Source: Bicyclus anynana (lineage: Eukaryota; Arthropoda; Insecta; Lepidoptera; Nymphalidae). Taken from it: a DNA stretch of 64,000 nt. The position numbers and the translations under genes were made by a program. Of the stretch, positions 1 through 29,655 are shown in pieces. Location: assembly GCF_947172395.1 (NCBI RefSeq), contig NC_069110.1:5146001-5210000 (forward strand), read 5' to 3'. Every line of letters starts with the position of its first letter. Position 1 is the first letter of the stretch. The notes under the pieces were generated by a model that was given only the letters and a program-made list of their open reading frames with translations, was not told where the DNA came from and ran no database searches.

Positions 1-70
1 CGTGTCAAAAGTGCTTGTAAACTGAGCCTACTTGAAATAAATGATTTTTGATTTGATTTGATTTGATTTG
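1..70 (+). repeat. 3' tail of a non-LTR retrotransposon
   Basis: The sequence ends with an AAATAAATGA stretch followed by about five GATTT units, a simple-repeat tail typical of some insect LINEs. The same tail recurs at 9283-9350, 35918-35985 and, diverged, at 36795-36846, so it is a dispersed family rather than unique DNA. No coding part is visible here. Confidence 0.6.
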
Positions 71-300
71 ACTCTCTAAGGGCGTCTACTCTGAGACTCG
101 GACCTCGACTTTGAGGAAGGGTTTTTTGACCTGAGTGGATCAGTCCGGGCGCTCCCGAGATCGGAGTTAAAAATCCCACGTCTGGGTGACGTCAGATATC
201 GGAGACCTCGTCGCCGGCGAAGACGCTGTGTAGTTTGTGTTTTTTGTTGCCTGGGAAGCGTTGTCGTTCGTTATGTCGTCGTCAGGACATTACCATTAGA
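70..300 (-). repeat. dispersed repeat, same family as 42568-43120 and 57734-58045
   Basis: Read on the minus strand, this segment shares long blocks with the two plus-strand copies: a block around 'acgcccttagagagtc', a 'ccgaggtccgagtc' block, and a 'tcttcgccggcgaagacg' block. The ends are not defined. It could be the 5' part of a LINE, but no protein domain is visible. Confidence 0.6.
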
Positions 301-465
301 GCAAACAGGATCCTCAGCTCGCGAGGAGCCGGCCGTAGAGGTGGAGGCTTCAGCGCATCTCTTACAGATGCCACATACGGTGCAACCCGAGTCGCCTTCA
401 CCGCATCCGCACCTCCTACACACACACAAAATTGATCACACAACCATAGGCGTATATCATCATCA

Positions 466-640
466 TTATCAACCCATATTCGGCTCACTGATGAGCTCAA
501 GTCTCTGCTCAGAATGAAAGGGGTTAGGCCAATTTTACACCACGTTGGCCCAATGCGGATTGGCAGACTTCAAAAATGCAGAGAATTAAGAAAATTCTGT
601 GGTATGCAGGTTTCCTTCACCAACAACAAAATTAATCGTG
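466..640 (-). mobile_element. SINE body, tRNA head missing
   Basis: Shares the block beginning 'aacccatattcggctcactg' and ending around 'ggtatgcaggtttcc' with copies at 19186-19458, 39853-40050, 45888-46140, 50306-50575 and 62466-62580. Complete copies carry a tRNA-like head; this one is truncated before it. Confidence 0.75.
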
Positions 641-954
641 AATAATTAGTTTGACGTTTATCCTTTACTGACAAGTAAAATCGTGACTTCACAAAGTAGA
701 CGACAGCGTTTGTGACGTATAAAGATGAAATTTGGCAGATAGGTTGCTTATAGTTAGTAGGTGTCCGTTAAGAACGGATTTTGCGATAGGGCCGGATCAA
801 GGAAGTCAAAGGCCGGACGAAATCGCGGGCGTCCGCCATTTTGATATAAAATACTTTTCATCCAATAACTAGATCGGTGTAGGTCGTCCACATTGAGATG
901 CTCTACTATTAGAAACACACGTAGAATTGGCATTCAAGTTATAAAGATTGATTT

Positions 955-1216
955 ATTACAAGCTAGCGGACCCTATCAAGCTTCGCTTTGACTCATTATA
1001 CCCCTATACTATTTTACTCCCACCCTACACCTACTCAATAATACACCTACTTTACCCCTACCCTACCCCTATCCAACCAGATTTCTGTCTCACCCTACTC
1101 TACCCCTATCCAAGCAGATCTCTAGCCCGACCCTACCCTACCTCTATCCAACTTGATCTCTACTCCTACCTTACCCTTACCCTATCCCTACTCTACTCTG
1201 CCCTACTCTACCCCTT
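955..1216. repeat. degenerate TACCC minisatellite
   Basis: Irregular CCCTA/CCCTAC units interspersed with other pyrimidine-rich text. The block sits next to 'aagcttcgctttgac', and the same pairing of a GGGTA-type block with an AGCGAAGCTTGAC block is seen at 28770-28930 and 54340-54407. A weaker relative is at 61128-61196. It is therefore the variable part of a dispersed repeat, not a telomere (the usual insect telomere unit is TTAGG). Confidence 0.65.
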
Positions 1217-1451
1217 TCCTACCCAAATTAGTAATTAGTTTTAGCAGTGCACGCGACGCACACAATATTTTAGGTAACATTTTTACACCTTGGATTACTT
1301 TATTGGAGTTTTAGAAAGGATACCTAATTTTTTTGCAAATATAATACAGTATTTATATTTTTTCAAATCGATTCAGTAATTTCTGAGCCTATTAATTACA
1401 TAAAAACAATCAATTATTTTTGTTTTTAAAATATTAGTATAGATAACTCAC

Positions 1452-19586
<18,135 letters not shown>

Positions 19587-19699
19587 CTTGGTGATTTTTA
19601 AGAAAACACCTGAAAATTAACAGTGATGGGTACTTGAAGGTATAATATATAATCAAGTGTACCGACAAGTCTGCAGCATGCTTAGAGATATGAAATACT

Positions 19700-20190
19700 A
19701 GCAGACGCTCCTCGGTTCCGTCTGCGTAGATCGCATTCCCATGGGAATACTGGGATAAAATATAGCCTATGTTTATCATTGATAATGTAGGACTCTAATA
19801 ATGAAAGAATTTTTCGGCGGCTCACTAGTTTCAGAACATGTTTCTTTTTTATAATGTTAGTATAGATATCATATGCTTAGAAAATCTGTGTGACAGCATG
19901 TTAAAGAGTTTACAAAATACATCCTTTGGGTTGTATTATATGAATATAATATGGTCTATGATCCGGCATTAGAAATATATACTGTCATCTGTTATTCATT
20001 ACTTATCTATACTAATATCATAAAGCTGAAGAGTTTGTTTGTTTGTTTGATTGAACGCGCTAATCTCAGGAACTACTGGTCCGATTTGAAAAATTCTTTC
20101 AGTGTTAGATAGCCCATTTATCGAAGAAGGCTATAGGCTATATATTATCCCCGTATTCCTACGGGAACGGGAACCACGCGAGTGAAAGAT
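19700..20190. repeat. two copies of dispersed repeat family A
   Basis: Copies at about 19700-19868 and 20013-20185 share 'tcccgttcccgtaggaatac'-type and 'agctgaagagtttgttt'-type blocks in opposite orientations. Further copies are at 35110-35300, 48248-48443, 51146-51327 and 55954-56150. These look like 3' tails of non-LTR elements, but no coding part is attached. Confidence 0.65.
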
Positions 20191-20199
20191 AAGATAGAT

Positions 20200-20503
20200 A
20201 ATGTTCACAGTGACACATTGCAAATAGGTTGCCTAGTTAAATTGCGGCCAAAAACATTTTAAATCAAAAATCATACAAAATCTAGGAAACCATGAACTAG
20301 ATCAAAGGCAACCTATTACAAATAATAATTAAATATCTAAAATAGCATAAAATGAGCTTTTATTTGACATATTAGGGAAGGGAATATATTAAGGGAACAA
20401 AGGGAAGGTTTACATAAATTTAAAAAAAAATATGCATTTAATACTATGTTGCCGTAATTAAATTAGGCAACTCATGTACAATGTGTCAAGGTGAATATTT
20501 TCT
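20200..20503. mobile_element. TIR miniature element, family M2, second copy
   Basis: Left end 'aatgttcacagtgacacatt', right end 'atgtgtcaaggtgaatattt'; colinear with 13297-13664 but shorter inside. It lies between hiw and trio. Confidence 0.72.
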
Positions 20504-21693
20504 ATCATTTATTTCTTAACCCAATTAAATAACAGATTAGGGTATATATTTGTTATGTCAGACCTCATACTAATAGAATTATTTAGATTTATAGCCTAAA
20601 CCTTAGTAAAACAAGTATAGTTTTATGTTCATTAGAATAAACTTGGTTATTTGTTTTGGCATGATTTATATTAAGCCGGACTGTGTCTGGGTGGGCCGAG
20701 AGCAGAAATGACTGTATTGTAGAGGAGCGTTGTTTGTTTGTAAACAGGCCTAGACACAGCTCATACACTATAATAAACTTCATACAAAATGTATGTAACA
20801 TTTCAAATCTGTGCCGTGACAAAAATTAAGTAATTGAAACTAAATTTTTCCCCCCCTCCCCATCCCTTCCAATTTTCATTAATGCTTTCATTCTTGTGTA
20901 AAATAAAGTTAAGCATAGTTTTACTTTACCATTATTGGGTATACAAACAATGATCTCCTGTTTTCTTACCCTTTCCAATACATTTTTTTTATCAAAATCA
21001 GAACACTCAGTAAAAACGTATGCATGGTCATACATAAAAAAACAATACACATTTAATTGATAACCTTCTCTCCATCTTCATCACTTGAAAACAAAACAGC
21101 ACAAAATTGTGTAGTAATTAATAGTACTCCTTGTTTTTGTTTCAGCAAGCAAAAAAATATGTGGGAAGCTAATATGCAACATCCCACATAATTGATTAAA
21201 AAAAAAAGAGAAAATAATCATATTTAAACTAATTCCTACTAAACAATTTTGAATGATATTGACTTACTAAAACAAAGGACGATCTATTATTATCTGCAAA
21301 TCACCTTACTACCAAAGTTAAATGAATAGAATGGCCTTCCCCACACAAAAACTTCAAAAATATAAGTCAAAACCAACTTTGACACAAAATTACAAACAAT
21401 TATTGGGATAAAAATATTTCTTACACAAAGAGAACAGTAACAACACAGATGAAATTATGAGTTTCTGTAATTGATTTTAAATTTTTTTGTTGTATATAGT
21501 GAGTATTTTTTTGTTGTATATTTTTTTGTTGATATACAAATAATACCTAAATATTGTCTACAATGTCAATGTGTGTTCCAGAAGTGTTAAAACTATATTT
21601 ATACATATATATAAATATATAAATGTAAGAAAACACAAAACTGTGCATGTGTGTATGTGTGGAGTACCTAAATTTGGATCACTTTTTGCAGTG

Positions 21694-21746
21694 ACTATTA
21701 GATATGTTAAATGCCTACAAAATAGGCACTTAACATATCTAATAGT
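21694..21746. repeat. palindrome, 24-nt arms, 5-nt loop
   Basis: Arms pair with one mismatch. The related repeat copy at 62820-62860 has only the right arm. Confidence 0.9.
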
Positions 21747-22087
21747 TTAGAACTTGTTGTTTGCTGTTGTAGAGACAGAGACCAGCTGAAACACAGTGCT
21801 AGCAATTTTAAAACAAGTGCCCACTTTATTTTCTTTAAAATTTTGTTGCTTAAGCCGACCCATTCATTTTACTTATGTTGATGTTATTTTGAATTGGGTG
21901 AAAACGTAAGAAAAACAGATCTTCTACGAATTCGCACTAGTATATAATAAAGACTTTCGCTCAAGCAAAGTTAATCAATGAAACAAGCTATGGTAGTTAA
22001 ATGTGTAGGAGTTAGTTTTTACGCAAGCGCCGGTACCTGTAACCGAAAATAACACAAACACAAAGGGTCCATCCTACGCCCTCTAAT

Positions 22088-22141
22088 AAATCAATATTAA
22101 CTTTTATAACGCGTTTGCGTTATAAAAAATAATATTGATTT
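22088..22141. repeat. palindrome, 25-nt arms, 4-nt loop
   Basis: The 25-nt arms pair with two adjacent mismatches around a GTTT loop. Confidence 0.9.
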
Positions 22142-22716
22142 ACGCGTTTACGTTTGCAAACGCACATTTAACTTATAAATAAGATATTTCTGTATCAGTC
22201 GCAAGAACAAACTTTTCATTACAAATAATTAAAATATATACTTGCTACTAAAATTAAATTAAATTTATTGATATTAAAATATTAATTGAAAAAGGAACAT
22301 GACATGTAACAAATTATAAAAATTTACCTTAATCAGACTTCATGTTCATATTTTTTTCCGATTATGCTAAGTGCTCCGTGTAAGTTTAAAATTCGTTTAT
22401 TTAAAAAAAAACTCACTGACCACCATCGCATAATTCTTCTACTTCTTTTTTTATTAGTCAATACATTCGACAAAATCAATACGAAAATCACAGATCACAA
22501 ACATAGATCCAGGACACAGATTAGATATTAGTTAACAGGAGTCAGGATTTATTGGATTCATGGCTTAGACCATTAATAACTGGATGTGGTTCGCTAACCG
22601 TTACCCCTCTGGCAAAGATCAAAAATCTATGATCTAATGCGTTTATAAAAACTGTTGCTACAGAATCGATGTTTCATTGTTGTAATCGTTTTCGTCGTGT
22701 AAGGAGCTCCCTAAAA

Positions 22717-22813
22717 ATGCCGGTTTGTGTTGTTAAATGGCATAAAACGGCCAAAAACTTGTAGTTTAGTAAAAGATGGAGTAACGTTTCATTTGAAAGT
22801 ATTTAAACCTTAA
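22717..22813 (+). pseudogene. THAP-domain N-terminus, broken
   Basis: ATG at 22717 opens MPVCVVKWHKTAKNL, then a stop. One frame over, DGVTFHLKVF follows at 22775. This is the usual start of a THAP zinc finger (MP.CVVKGC... then VTFH.FP), with the second zinc Cys missing and a frame break. A TATAAAA lies about 70 bp upstream. It could descend from a P-type transposon or a host THAP gene. The homology is short. Confidence 0.4.
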
Positions 22814-23397
22814 TTTTATCAAATTTTTAATAAAAACAATTTATAAAAAGAATCGATTCTTTTGACGAAACAGCCAAACATCGATGAGTAATCGAATATT
22901 CTATGTATTTAATCTGTGGATAGTCTAAGCAATGTCACAGTAAATATGCAAGCAGTAGTTTGCCTTCATACTAGAGGTCGAAACGCGAGCTATACCTCAA
23001 TTTCAATTTCAACTTACTAGTTAAATAGATTTTATTCATAGAAATAAGGCTAACTCACTAACATACTAAACTTAAAACAGATATACTAACAATATACTAT
23101 CATAGAAAAAAAAATTAAAACTGTTACTCTTATTAATTGAAAAACTTGTTTAATGTAACAATGTAAGGAATAATAAAGGCTTTGAAATTGAGAAAAACAT
23201 AAGGGATTAAAGGGCTAACATAATCTACGGAACCCTACACTGCGCGTGGCCCGACAAGCACTTGACCGGTTTTTTAATATTTGGTCACGTAGTGTGGAGG
23301 TAATACCTAGATGGCACGACCTATCCTTCAAGGTCATTAATTAGACAAAAAACAACACGCATTTTATTGATCACTTCCTATTTTACTACAATTTTTT

Positions 23398-23711
23398 GAC
23401 GGCCTCCGTGGCGCAGTGTTATGCGCGGTGGATTTACAAAACGATCCCCGGCTGGGCAAATTGAGATTTTCTTAATTTGTCCAGGTCTGGCTGGTGGGAG
23501 GCTTCGGCCGTGGCTAGTCACCACCCTACCGGCAAAAGACGTACCGCCAAGCGATTTAGTGTTCCGGTACGACGCCGTGTAGCAACCGAAAGGGGTGTGG
23601 ATTTTCATACTCCTCCTAACAAGTTAGTCCGCTTCCATATTAGACTGCATCATCACTTACCATCAGGTGAGATTGTAGTCAAGGGCTAACTTGTAAAGAA
23701 TAAAAAAAAAA
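23398..23711 (+). mobile_element. tRNA-derived SINE, third family, full length with A-tail
   Basis: Starts 'gacggcctccgtggcgcagt' (A-box-like), runs through 'gtccaggtctggctggtggg' and 'cttaccatcaggtgag', and ends in a long A-run. An inverted relative lies at 63350-63641 and a 3' fragment at 38205-38280. Confidence 0.8.
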
Positions 23712-24213
23712 ATTGAAATATTTTATTTGTTTACATAAAAAAAGTATATTTACAATCACAAAACTAAATGAAAATACAAAGTTGGCAAATGTAATTAAAA
23801 TGCTGGAGGCAGGCAGCCCTATCACATGTTTACGTACCGCGCGCTGTAAGTATTTATTTCAAAAATACAGCCGAGTATACTGCTTGTATATATTTTTACT
23901 GTGCACAATGTGTTTGTTAGTGTGTGTGAAAATTACGCGTGTGTGTATTGCGAGTCAAATTTATAGTTGTGTGTAGTGTATGGACACAGAGTATACTTAA
24001 TGGTGTTAAATATTTTCGATGTGTGAGTTTACCTCGTCCCCCTCAAAAAATGACAGACTTTTTTGTTGGTGAATTTGGGTGCGAACCACGTCCAGTTATT
24101 AATGGTCTAAGATTCATGAACACACCATAGAGGAGAGTAAAAAAAATGTCCATAGATAAATAATAGTCTCCCTACCCTCCCTACAGTGTGGTTAGCGTGG
24201 CTATAGTTTGCCT

Positions 24214-25018
24214 AGGTTTGGCTAATAGAAGAATGTAATGGAAGTATATAAAGGTGTCAAAGGAAAGTAGAGACTAAAATCACTTTAGGACATTAAAAAT
24301 AATTCTTTTTACTGGTCTAAGAAAATCGCCCGCCCATATATTCCATCGCCAAAGGAGATGGTCCAAAATTGTATGGAATCCAGGTCCAGTCCTTGTGCCC
24401 TAGCGGAAATAAAAGAAAATATTTTTTTTAACTATTTTTGATCATACAAATCTACGAATTTACATTAATTCTTTCGAAATAATTTTCATTATCTCCCAAG
24501 AAATGCAACACTATTATGGGCATAGATTTACGATTCGTGATTATGGGTAATAATGTGGGTAATAATGGCGGATTGATGACGTTTTCAATGCAATAATCGA
24601 TTTGACGTTTACTGTCAATTGTCATGTCATAGTTGCTTTAAGGGCGCCATCTTGATATAACTCAAAAACTTGGGTTTTAATTTTATTTATTTCTTTTTAT
24701 TTAGTTACATTTATTGACTTTAATAAATCCTATTAGGTTTTTTTTAATGGACAATTTTTTTAATGAAACGGGGTACAAGAGTGGTCCTGAAATGGACCAT
24801 CTCCTTTAAAAAAAATGTATATTCTCCAAATTATAGTGCAAATATTGGAATAACTGAGTTTAATACATATAGTATAGGTAGTAATGTATTCACAAACAAA
24901 AAAATAATTTAAGCAAATTATGAAAACGCATGTCTTTTAATTTGTCAAAATGATTTTTATTTCGATTTCAGTCGATTTCAGTATGCGATTTTAGTCTCTA
25001 CTTTCATTAGCCAATCTT
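24214..25018. mobile_element. TIR element, family M3, carrying a nested insertion
   Basis: Outer ends 'gtttggctaatag...gtagagacta' and 'tagtctctactttcattagc' match the termini of 18300-18538. A second element with its own termini is embedded at 24351-24807. Confidence 0.7.
24351..24807. mobile_element. TIR miniature element, family M4, nested
   Basis: Ends 'aaaggagatggtcca' and 'tggaccatctccttt' are perfect inverted repeats. The interior matches 61794-62180 over most of its length. Confidence 0.78.
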
Positions 25019-26310
25019 CTAATAAATAAATGCGAAAGGTCATTTACACATACAAAGATGAAAGACAAGAAGTTAGTCTATAGAAGGTGGGTTAAGAACG
25101 AATTCTACGATTGGGCCGGATTAAAGAACTAAGTCTAGAGGCTTTCATAACTATGTATGGAAGCCCTTATTTTTTTATGCTACAAATTTTAAATTCAGCA
25201 GAGCGGTGGGTTATAGCTGTTATCAACTAATTTTGTGACAGAGCCGGATTAAGAAGGTTTAAGGGCTCTTGCAAGTTTAAATAAAAGTCCTTCATTTTAT
25301 ATGCTACAAACTTGAGCAAGGCGGTATTTTAGGGTTAAAATACGTCCGTTACAAACAAATTTTGACATAAATCTATAAGAGGTCTAAAGGCTGTAGCAAG
25401 TTTATTTGAAATTCCTTTTTTTTTTGCTTCAAACTCGAAATTTGCCAATGCGGTAGTTTATAGACGGTAGACGTCTGTTAATTAATTTTGTGAGAGGGCT
25501 GGATTAAAGAGGTATAAGGGCTCTCCACCTCCCTGCCAAACTTTATTTTTGCTTTTATCAAAAAATCATAACTATTTGGCATTACTAAATAAAACAAAAA
25601 CTGGTGTATTTGTTTAAAGTTATTAAAGTTCTAATATAACAAAGTTTCAAGTGATTTTGCATTCTCCATAATTTATGTATACAACAAAATATCTATCATA
25701 ATCAAGTATCAAGGTAGTTGCAATCCTAAGTAATAACACAGGGTTACCAATTGAACGACAAAAAGTGACTACAGCGCCCTTATTTATTTTCTACTCTTTT
25801 ATGTCACACTGGTCGCACTTATATGTCAACTTGGATAATGTTAACGACATTTTAATAGTTAATATTAATCTTTGACAATAATAATGACGATGATGATAAT
25901 TTATTATGATGACTTCTTGTTTTTGTAAAACTGGCTTAACTGCTGGGTTCTAGGCCTTTTGAGCCTTTCTGACGTTTCTATTTCCGTTTCCGTTGTTACC
26001 ATATAGAAAATAGTTTCCCTAAAAAAGGGTAAACAAAATTTATTATCCATAAGTTGGTAAGGCAATTGTAACACCACTTGACTAATTGGTATGACGGCAT
26101 ATCTTTCACACCTTGCCTTCTACCAAACATGTAGACCACGACATGATATAAAATTTATTGTCCTTCCTAAATTCAAATCGCGCGCGTTACAAAATTTAAC
26201 TACTGATATTATAATATGTAAACGACCCGCGTTATCAGTATGCAACCGAGGGGCAACAAAATTCCACACATAGCACCCGCGGAGCTTATGACAGCCGCAT
26301 ATGACAGCGG
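25019..26310. other. intergenic repeat-derived DNA, no gene recognised
   Basis: 25019-25540 has several degenerate repeats of a 'gccggattaa.gaggt' motif (near 25110, 25240, 25380 and 25500). The 25700-25780 block 'caagtatcaaggtagttgca' recurs at 35336-35400. No splice-bounded coding sequence is seen. Confidence 0.5.
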
Positions 26311-26314
26311 TCAC

Positions 26315-26382
26315 CCACGATGTCGTTGAGTTAATGGAACAACAACCTCGGCTGTTGTTCCATTAACTCAACGACATCGTGG
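26315..26382. repeat. perfect palindrome, 29-nt arms, 10-nt loop
   Basis: Arms 26315-26343 and 26354-26382 are exact reverse complements. Confidence 0.96.
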
Positions 26383-26742
26383 ACCCTCAAAAGTTCCCAT
26401 ACCCAGAGAACAAAGAAACAACAGAATCCAATACCTCCATTACACCTAGCCAGCCGTTAAAAATCATTTTTATCAAGGTCTGGTTGAAGAGTCACCCGCG
26501 CTTCAAACCTTACAGTTTTAACTGAACGGACAAACTGTAGTATAAAAGCAAACATGCCTATTGCTTAGTATCTACGCACGGTTAGATTTGCCCTGTGTCT
26601 ACACAAGGTAAGATAGAGCTTTACAATAAATTAAATTATAGAGCTTAAATAAATTAATTTCTTAGATTATATTTGCCTGTTGTTAGCTGGTGGTAGGTAT
26701 TGACACGTGATATTTATTAAATTCTTAGAATGCACATGAGAG

Positions 26743-26870
26743 CCGTGATTGCCAAGTGGATAAGACCTCTATCTCCGATTCCGGATGGTGTGGGTTCGAA
26801 TCCGGTCCGGGGCATGCGTAACCTTCCATTCTTCAGTTGTGTGCATTTTATCTAAGGTTTATAGTTTATC
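26743..26870 (+). mobile_element. SINE tRNA-like head
   Basis: Begins 'gagccgtgattgccaagtgg' (A box), followed by 'gggttcgaatccggtccggg' (B box). This is the plus-strand form of the head seen inverted at 19458 and 41345. It is SINE-like rather than a true tRNA, because the 5' and 3' ends do not pair as an acceptor stem. Confidence 0.8.
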
Positions 26871-26879
26871 TATGGGCCT

Positions 26880-29430
26880 AATATATAAATGTGGGGGTGC
26901 ATATTTTTCTCCCCTAATTTAGGGATTTTTGGGACTAGGGATAATAGGCTTTGGCAACTCCGATTGCTGGACACAGACAAAAGCAGGAGTAGAGCAGTGA
27001 AGTGATTAACTGAACCACTATTGATGGTCGTGATGGTGATGGTGAAGTGAACAAAATGAATGCGTTATTATTAATCATACCTATGGGTTCATATATTTTT
27101 TTAATGTTTTAGTGAAAATAGAAAACATGACAATAATGCGTGCCGAACCTTTTATACCCGACTGAATAGGCGTCTTTGAGTCACCCCGGTTAGTAAATAC
27201 TTATTAAATTGATGGCTGTCTGAGGTTATTTGTTGTGACATGTTGGTATATGTGTAAGTAGATATATCTACAACAATTTGTCATCACCGATTATTTTAAT
27301 TAAAATAACTTGTGTAATTTTGTAAATGAAATTTTGCTAATATACTAGATAGTAACATGTGTTTTTGTGAGAACGCTGTCCGATGGTTTACGTAAATCTA
27401 AGAGGATGTCTGCAATGCTTACACCCCTGTTTTTTACTTGGCGTTGGTCTTTCGCTTTGTAGAGAAACGAACAATATCCATTCAATGTGCCGAAAAGCAA
27501 ATCAAGGTGCATCCGTTACGTTTATTTTCTACATGCATGTTGCACGATAATTATTGTTTTTATAAAGCAATTAATCTGCTTATTAAATTTCAAAATTCTG
27601 TGAAAATCAGTTTTGCATAATATGATTGAGTAAGTAATAAATTATTACGTTCGCATAACATTCTCTTTCTAATTTTTAAAAAGCGTTTTATTATAATTTA
27701 ATCACTGATTTAATTTAAATGCTTTAAGTAGGTAGGTACCTATATGTTGATACAACAAAGATTTTCTCCACATAGAGTATGTAGAAGATTTTTAAATAAG
27801 TGAAAATGATGAAAAATAATAAAGAGCGTTCCTACAATAGCCACTTTTTATTCTATATTACTCATTTAAAGTTTGGTTTCTTAAATCTTTATTACTAATA
27901 ACTGAAGTAATGTTATCCATACCTTTTTTTTTGTATGGTAGAGTTACTTTTTCTTTGGTTAATAGTTTTCTCTTGATAATATTTACTTCTATTAATATTG
28001 TAAAGTAAATAAACTTTCTTTGTAGGGATATAATGGGTTTGTTTACCACAACTGTTTTCCAGTGTCTGGGTGTATTTATAATACAAGTGGTCGCCCACAA
28101 CTTTGTCCGGGTAAAACCATATCCCTACCCTACTCTATCCGTCTCCTGGTTCTCTCCTCTTCACTAATCTTCAGCCAAATCGGTTCAGCCATTGTTGAGT
28201 TTAACTTACACAACTTTCTTTTATAAAGTATTTATATATGTTGTTTAGATATATATTATATATGTTTCAATAAAATCTGCTCACTGTTTGGAAGCTACAC
28301 TAACCATGAGTTCTATAGGCTGTATTATGTTTTCAAAAGATTTAGGGATCCTTCCTATAACTCTAATAATGTTAACAAAGCTGTAAAAATTTTAGCTAAA
28401 ATATTGTTTACATTGTGTGCGCTACAAAAACTATTGATGTTAGAATAAAATAATGGACTACAACTTTGCAGAACACATAATTTTTTACAAAAAAAAGTTG
28501 CAGCAATTTATACTTACCTAACTACTATAGTCATGATACAATAAGTGTTCTTTTATTTAAAAAAAAAATAATGAATATGCCGCCATTAGAAAAGGCTCTT
28601 TATTTGTATATTGGTATTGTTTCTTATCAAAATAATCATAATAGCAAATGTTTAAAAATGTAAGTAATAGATAAAAGTTGAGTAGTGGCCATTCTACTCG
28701 AGAAAGGCTGAACCATTTTAGCTAAAATTTGGTGGAGAGGTTGCTTACAACCAGGAGTTGTACATAGGATACTTAGGGTAGGAGTAGGGTAAAGGTTGGG
28801 TAAAGGTAGAATAGGGCAGGGTAGAGGTAGGGTAGGGGTAGAGATTGGATTGGATAGGGGTAGGGTAGTGTATGTGTAAGGTGGGAGCAGAATAGGATAG
28901 GTAGGGAATAAGTCAAAGCGAAGCTTGACCGGACTGCTAGTTTATTTATATCATAATCATTAACAACCAATATTCTCACTGCTGAGCTCGACTCTCCTCC
29001 CCTGAGAGAGAGGAGTTAGGCCAGTTTATTAATACAAACAAAAAAATAGGTTTAAATGTCAGATGTCTTCCTCTTCATTGCTCTACATAATTTAATAATG
29101 CTGCATATTTCTTTACATTATACACAAACTAGTACTTCCAGTTTCTGTGAAAAAACAGGGATAGAATAGCCTATGACACAAATAATGTAGCTTTCTAGTT
29201 CAGTAGACTTTACCTCTTTATAATATTAGTAAGTATAGAGTTGTCAGTGCTCTCAAGTTCCTACTACATTCGAAGACAAATTGTCTTCTGGGAATAGAAG
29301 ACACTAAAGTTTGTATGGATGTTTGTTTATCTTTAACGCTGCAACAACTGAACTGATTTGGTTGAAATTTTAAATGGGAATAGATTATACTCATAAAAAA
29401 ATGTTAAGTATGTAATATTTTTTTTTGTTC
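26880..29430. other. upstream region of trio, no gene recognised
   Basis: AT-rich. The 28690-28945 stretch holds another GGGTA-type minisatellite repeat. Upstream non-coding trio exons and its promoter are expected here or further left but were not identified. Confidence 0.45.
28690..28945 (+). repeat. degenerate GGGTA minisatellite inside a dispersed repeat
   Basis: Irregular GGGTAGG/GGTAAAGG units, followed by 'agcgaagcttgaccgg'. Inverted relative at 955-1216. Confidence 0.65.
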
Positions 29431-29439
29431 ACATACAAG

Positions 29440-29655
29440 GCTCATCCCAAAGCCTCTGTGAAGAAGGCCAGTGATGGAGGTTGGAGCGCGTGCACTGGAT
29501 GTATTACCCCTGCTGCAGGAGAGAGTGGCATCTCTCACTGGAGGGCGGGACCGGCGCGGCGGGCCTATAATATGGTTCCCCGCAAATTCACGACGCGATC
29601 GCGTCACACCAGATGACTATCGACGCTTGCTTCATTACCTTATTAGCATACCTAG
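29440..29655 (+). CDS. trio: trio exon with start codon (5'UTR 29440-29473, coding from 29474)
   Basis: The acceptor is a T-rich tract then acatacaag before 29440; the donor is AG|gtaaag at 29656. It encodes MEVGARALDVLPLLQERVAS and SLTGGRDRRGGP, the start of the CRAL-TRIO domain. It leaves in phase 2, completed as Ser in exon 2. Confidence 0.9.

Larger units (their letters stand above)
20510..22700. other. intergenic space between hiw and trio, no gene recognised
   Basis: AT-rich DNA. It contains a dispersed repeat at 21536-21746 (relative at 62711-62860) and two foldbacks (21694-21746, 22088-22141). The non-coding first exon and promoter of hiw should lie in or right of here, but I could not locate them. 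Confidence 0.5.

Noticed and set aside
235..500. Short overlapping frames on both strands at the left edge
   Set aside because: They fall in a dispersed repeat with copies at 42.8 and 57.8 kb that are not open in the same frame.
26743..26830. Possible tRNA gene (A and B boxes present)
   Set aside because: The ends do not form an acceptor stem and the sequence recurs as the head of a SINE family elsewhere in the window.
29425..29616. A 63-codon frame overlapping trio exon 1 in another frame
   Set aside because: The frame ending DVLPLLQERV...GGRDRRGGP matches Trio, and its junction phase fits exon 2; the overlapping frame has neither.
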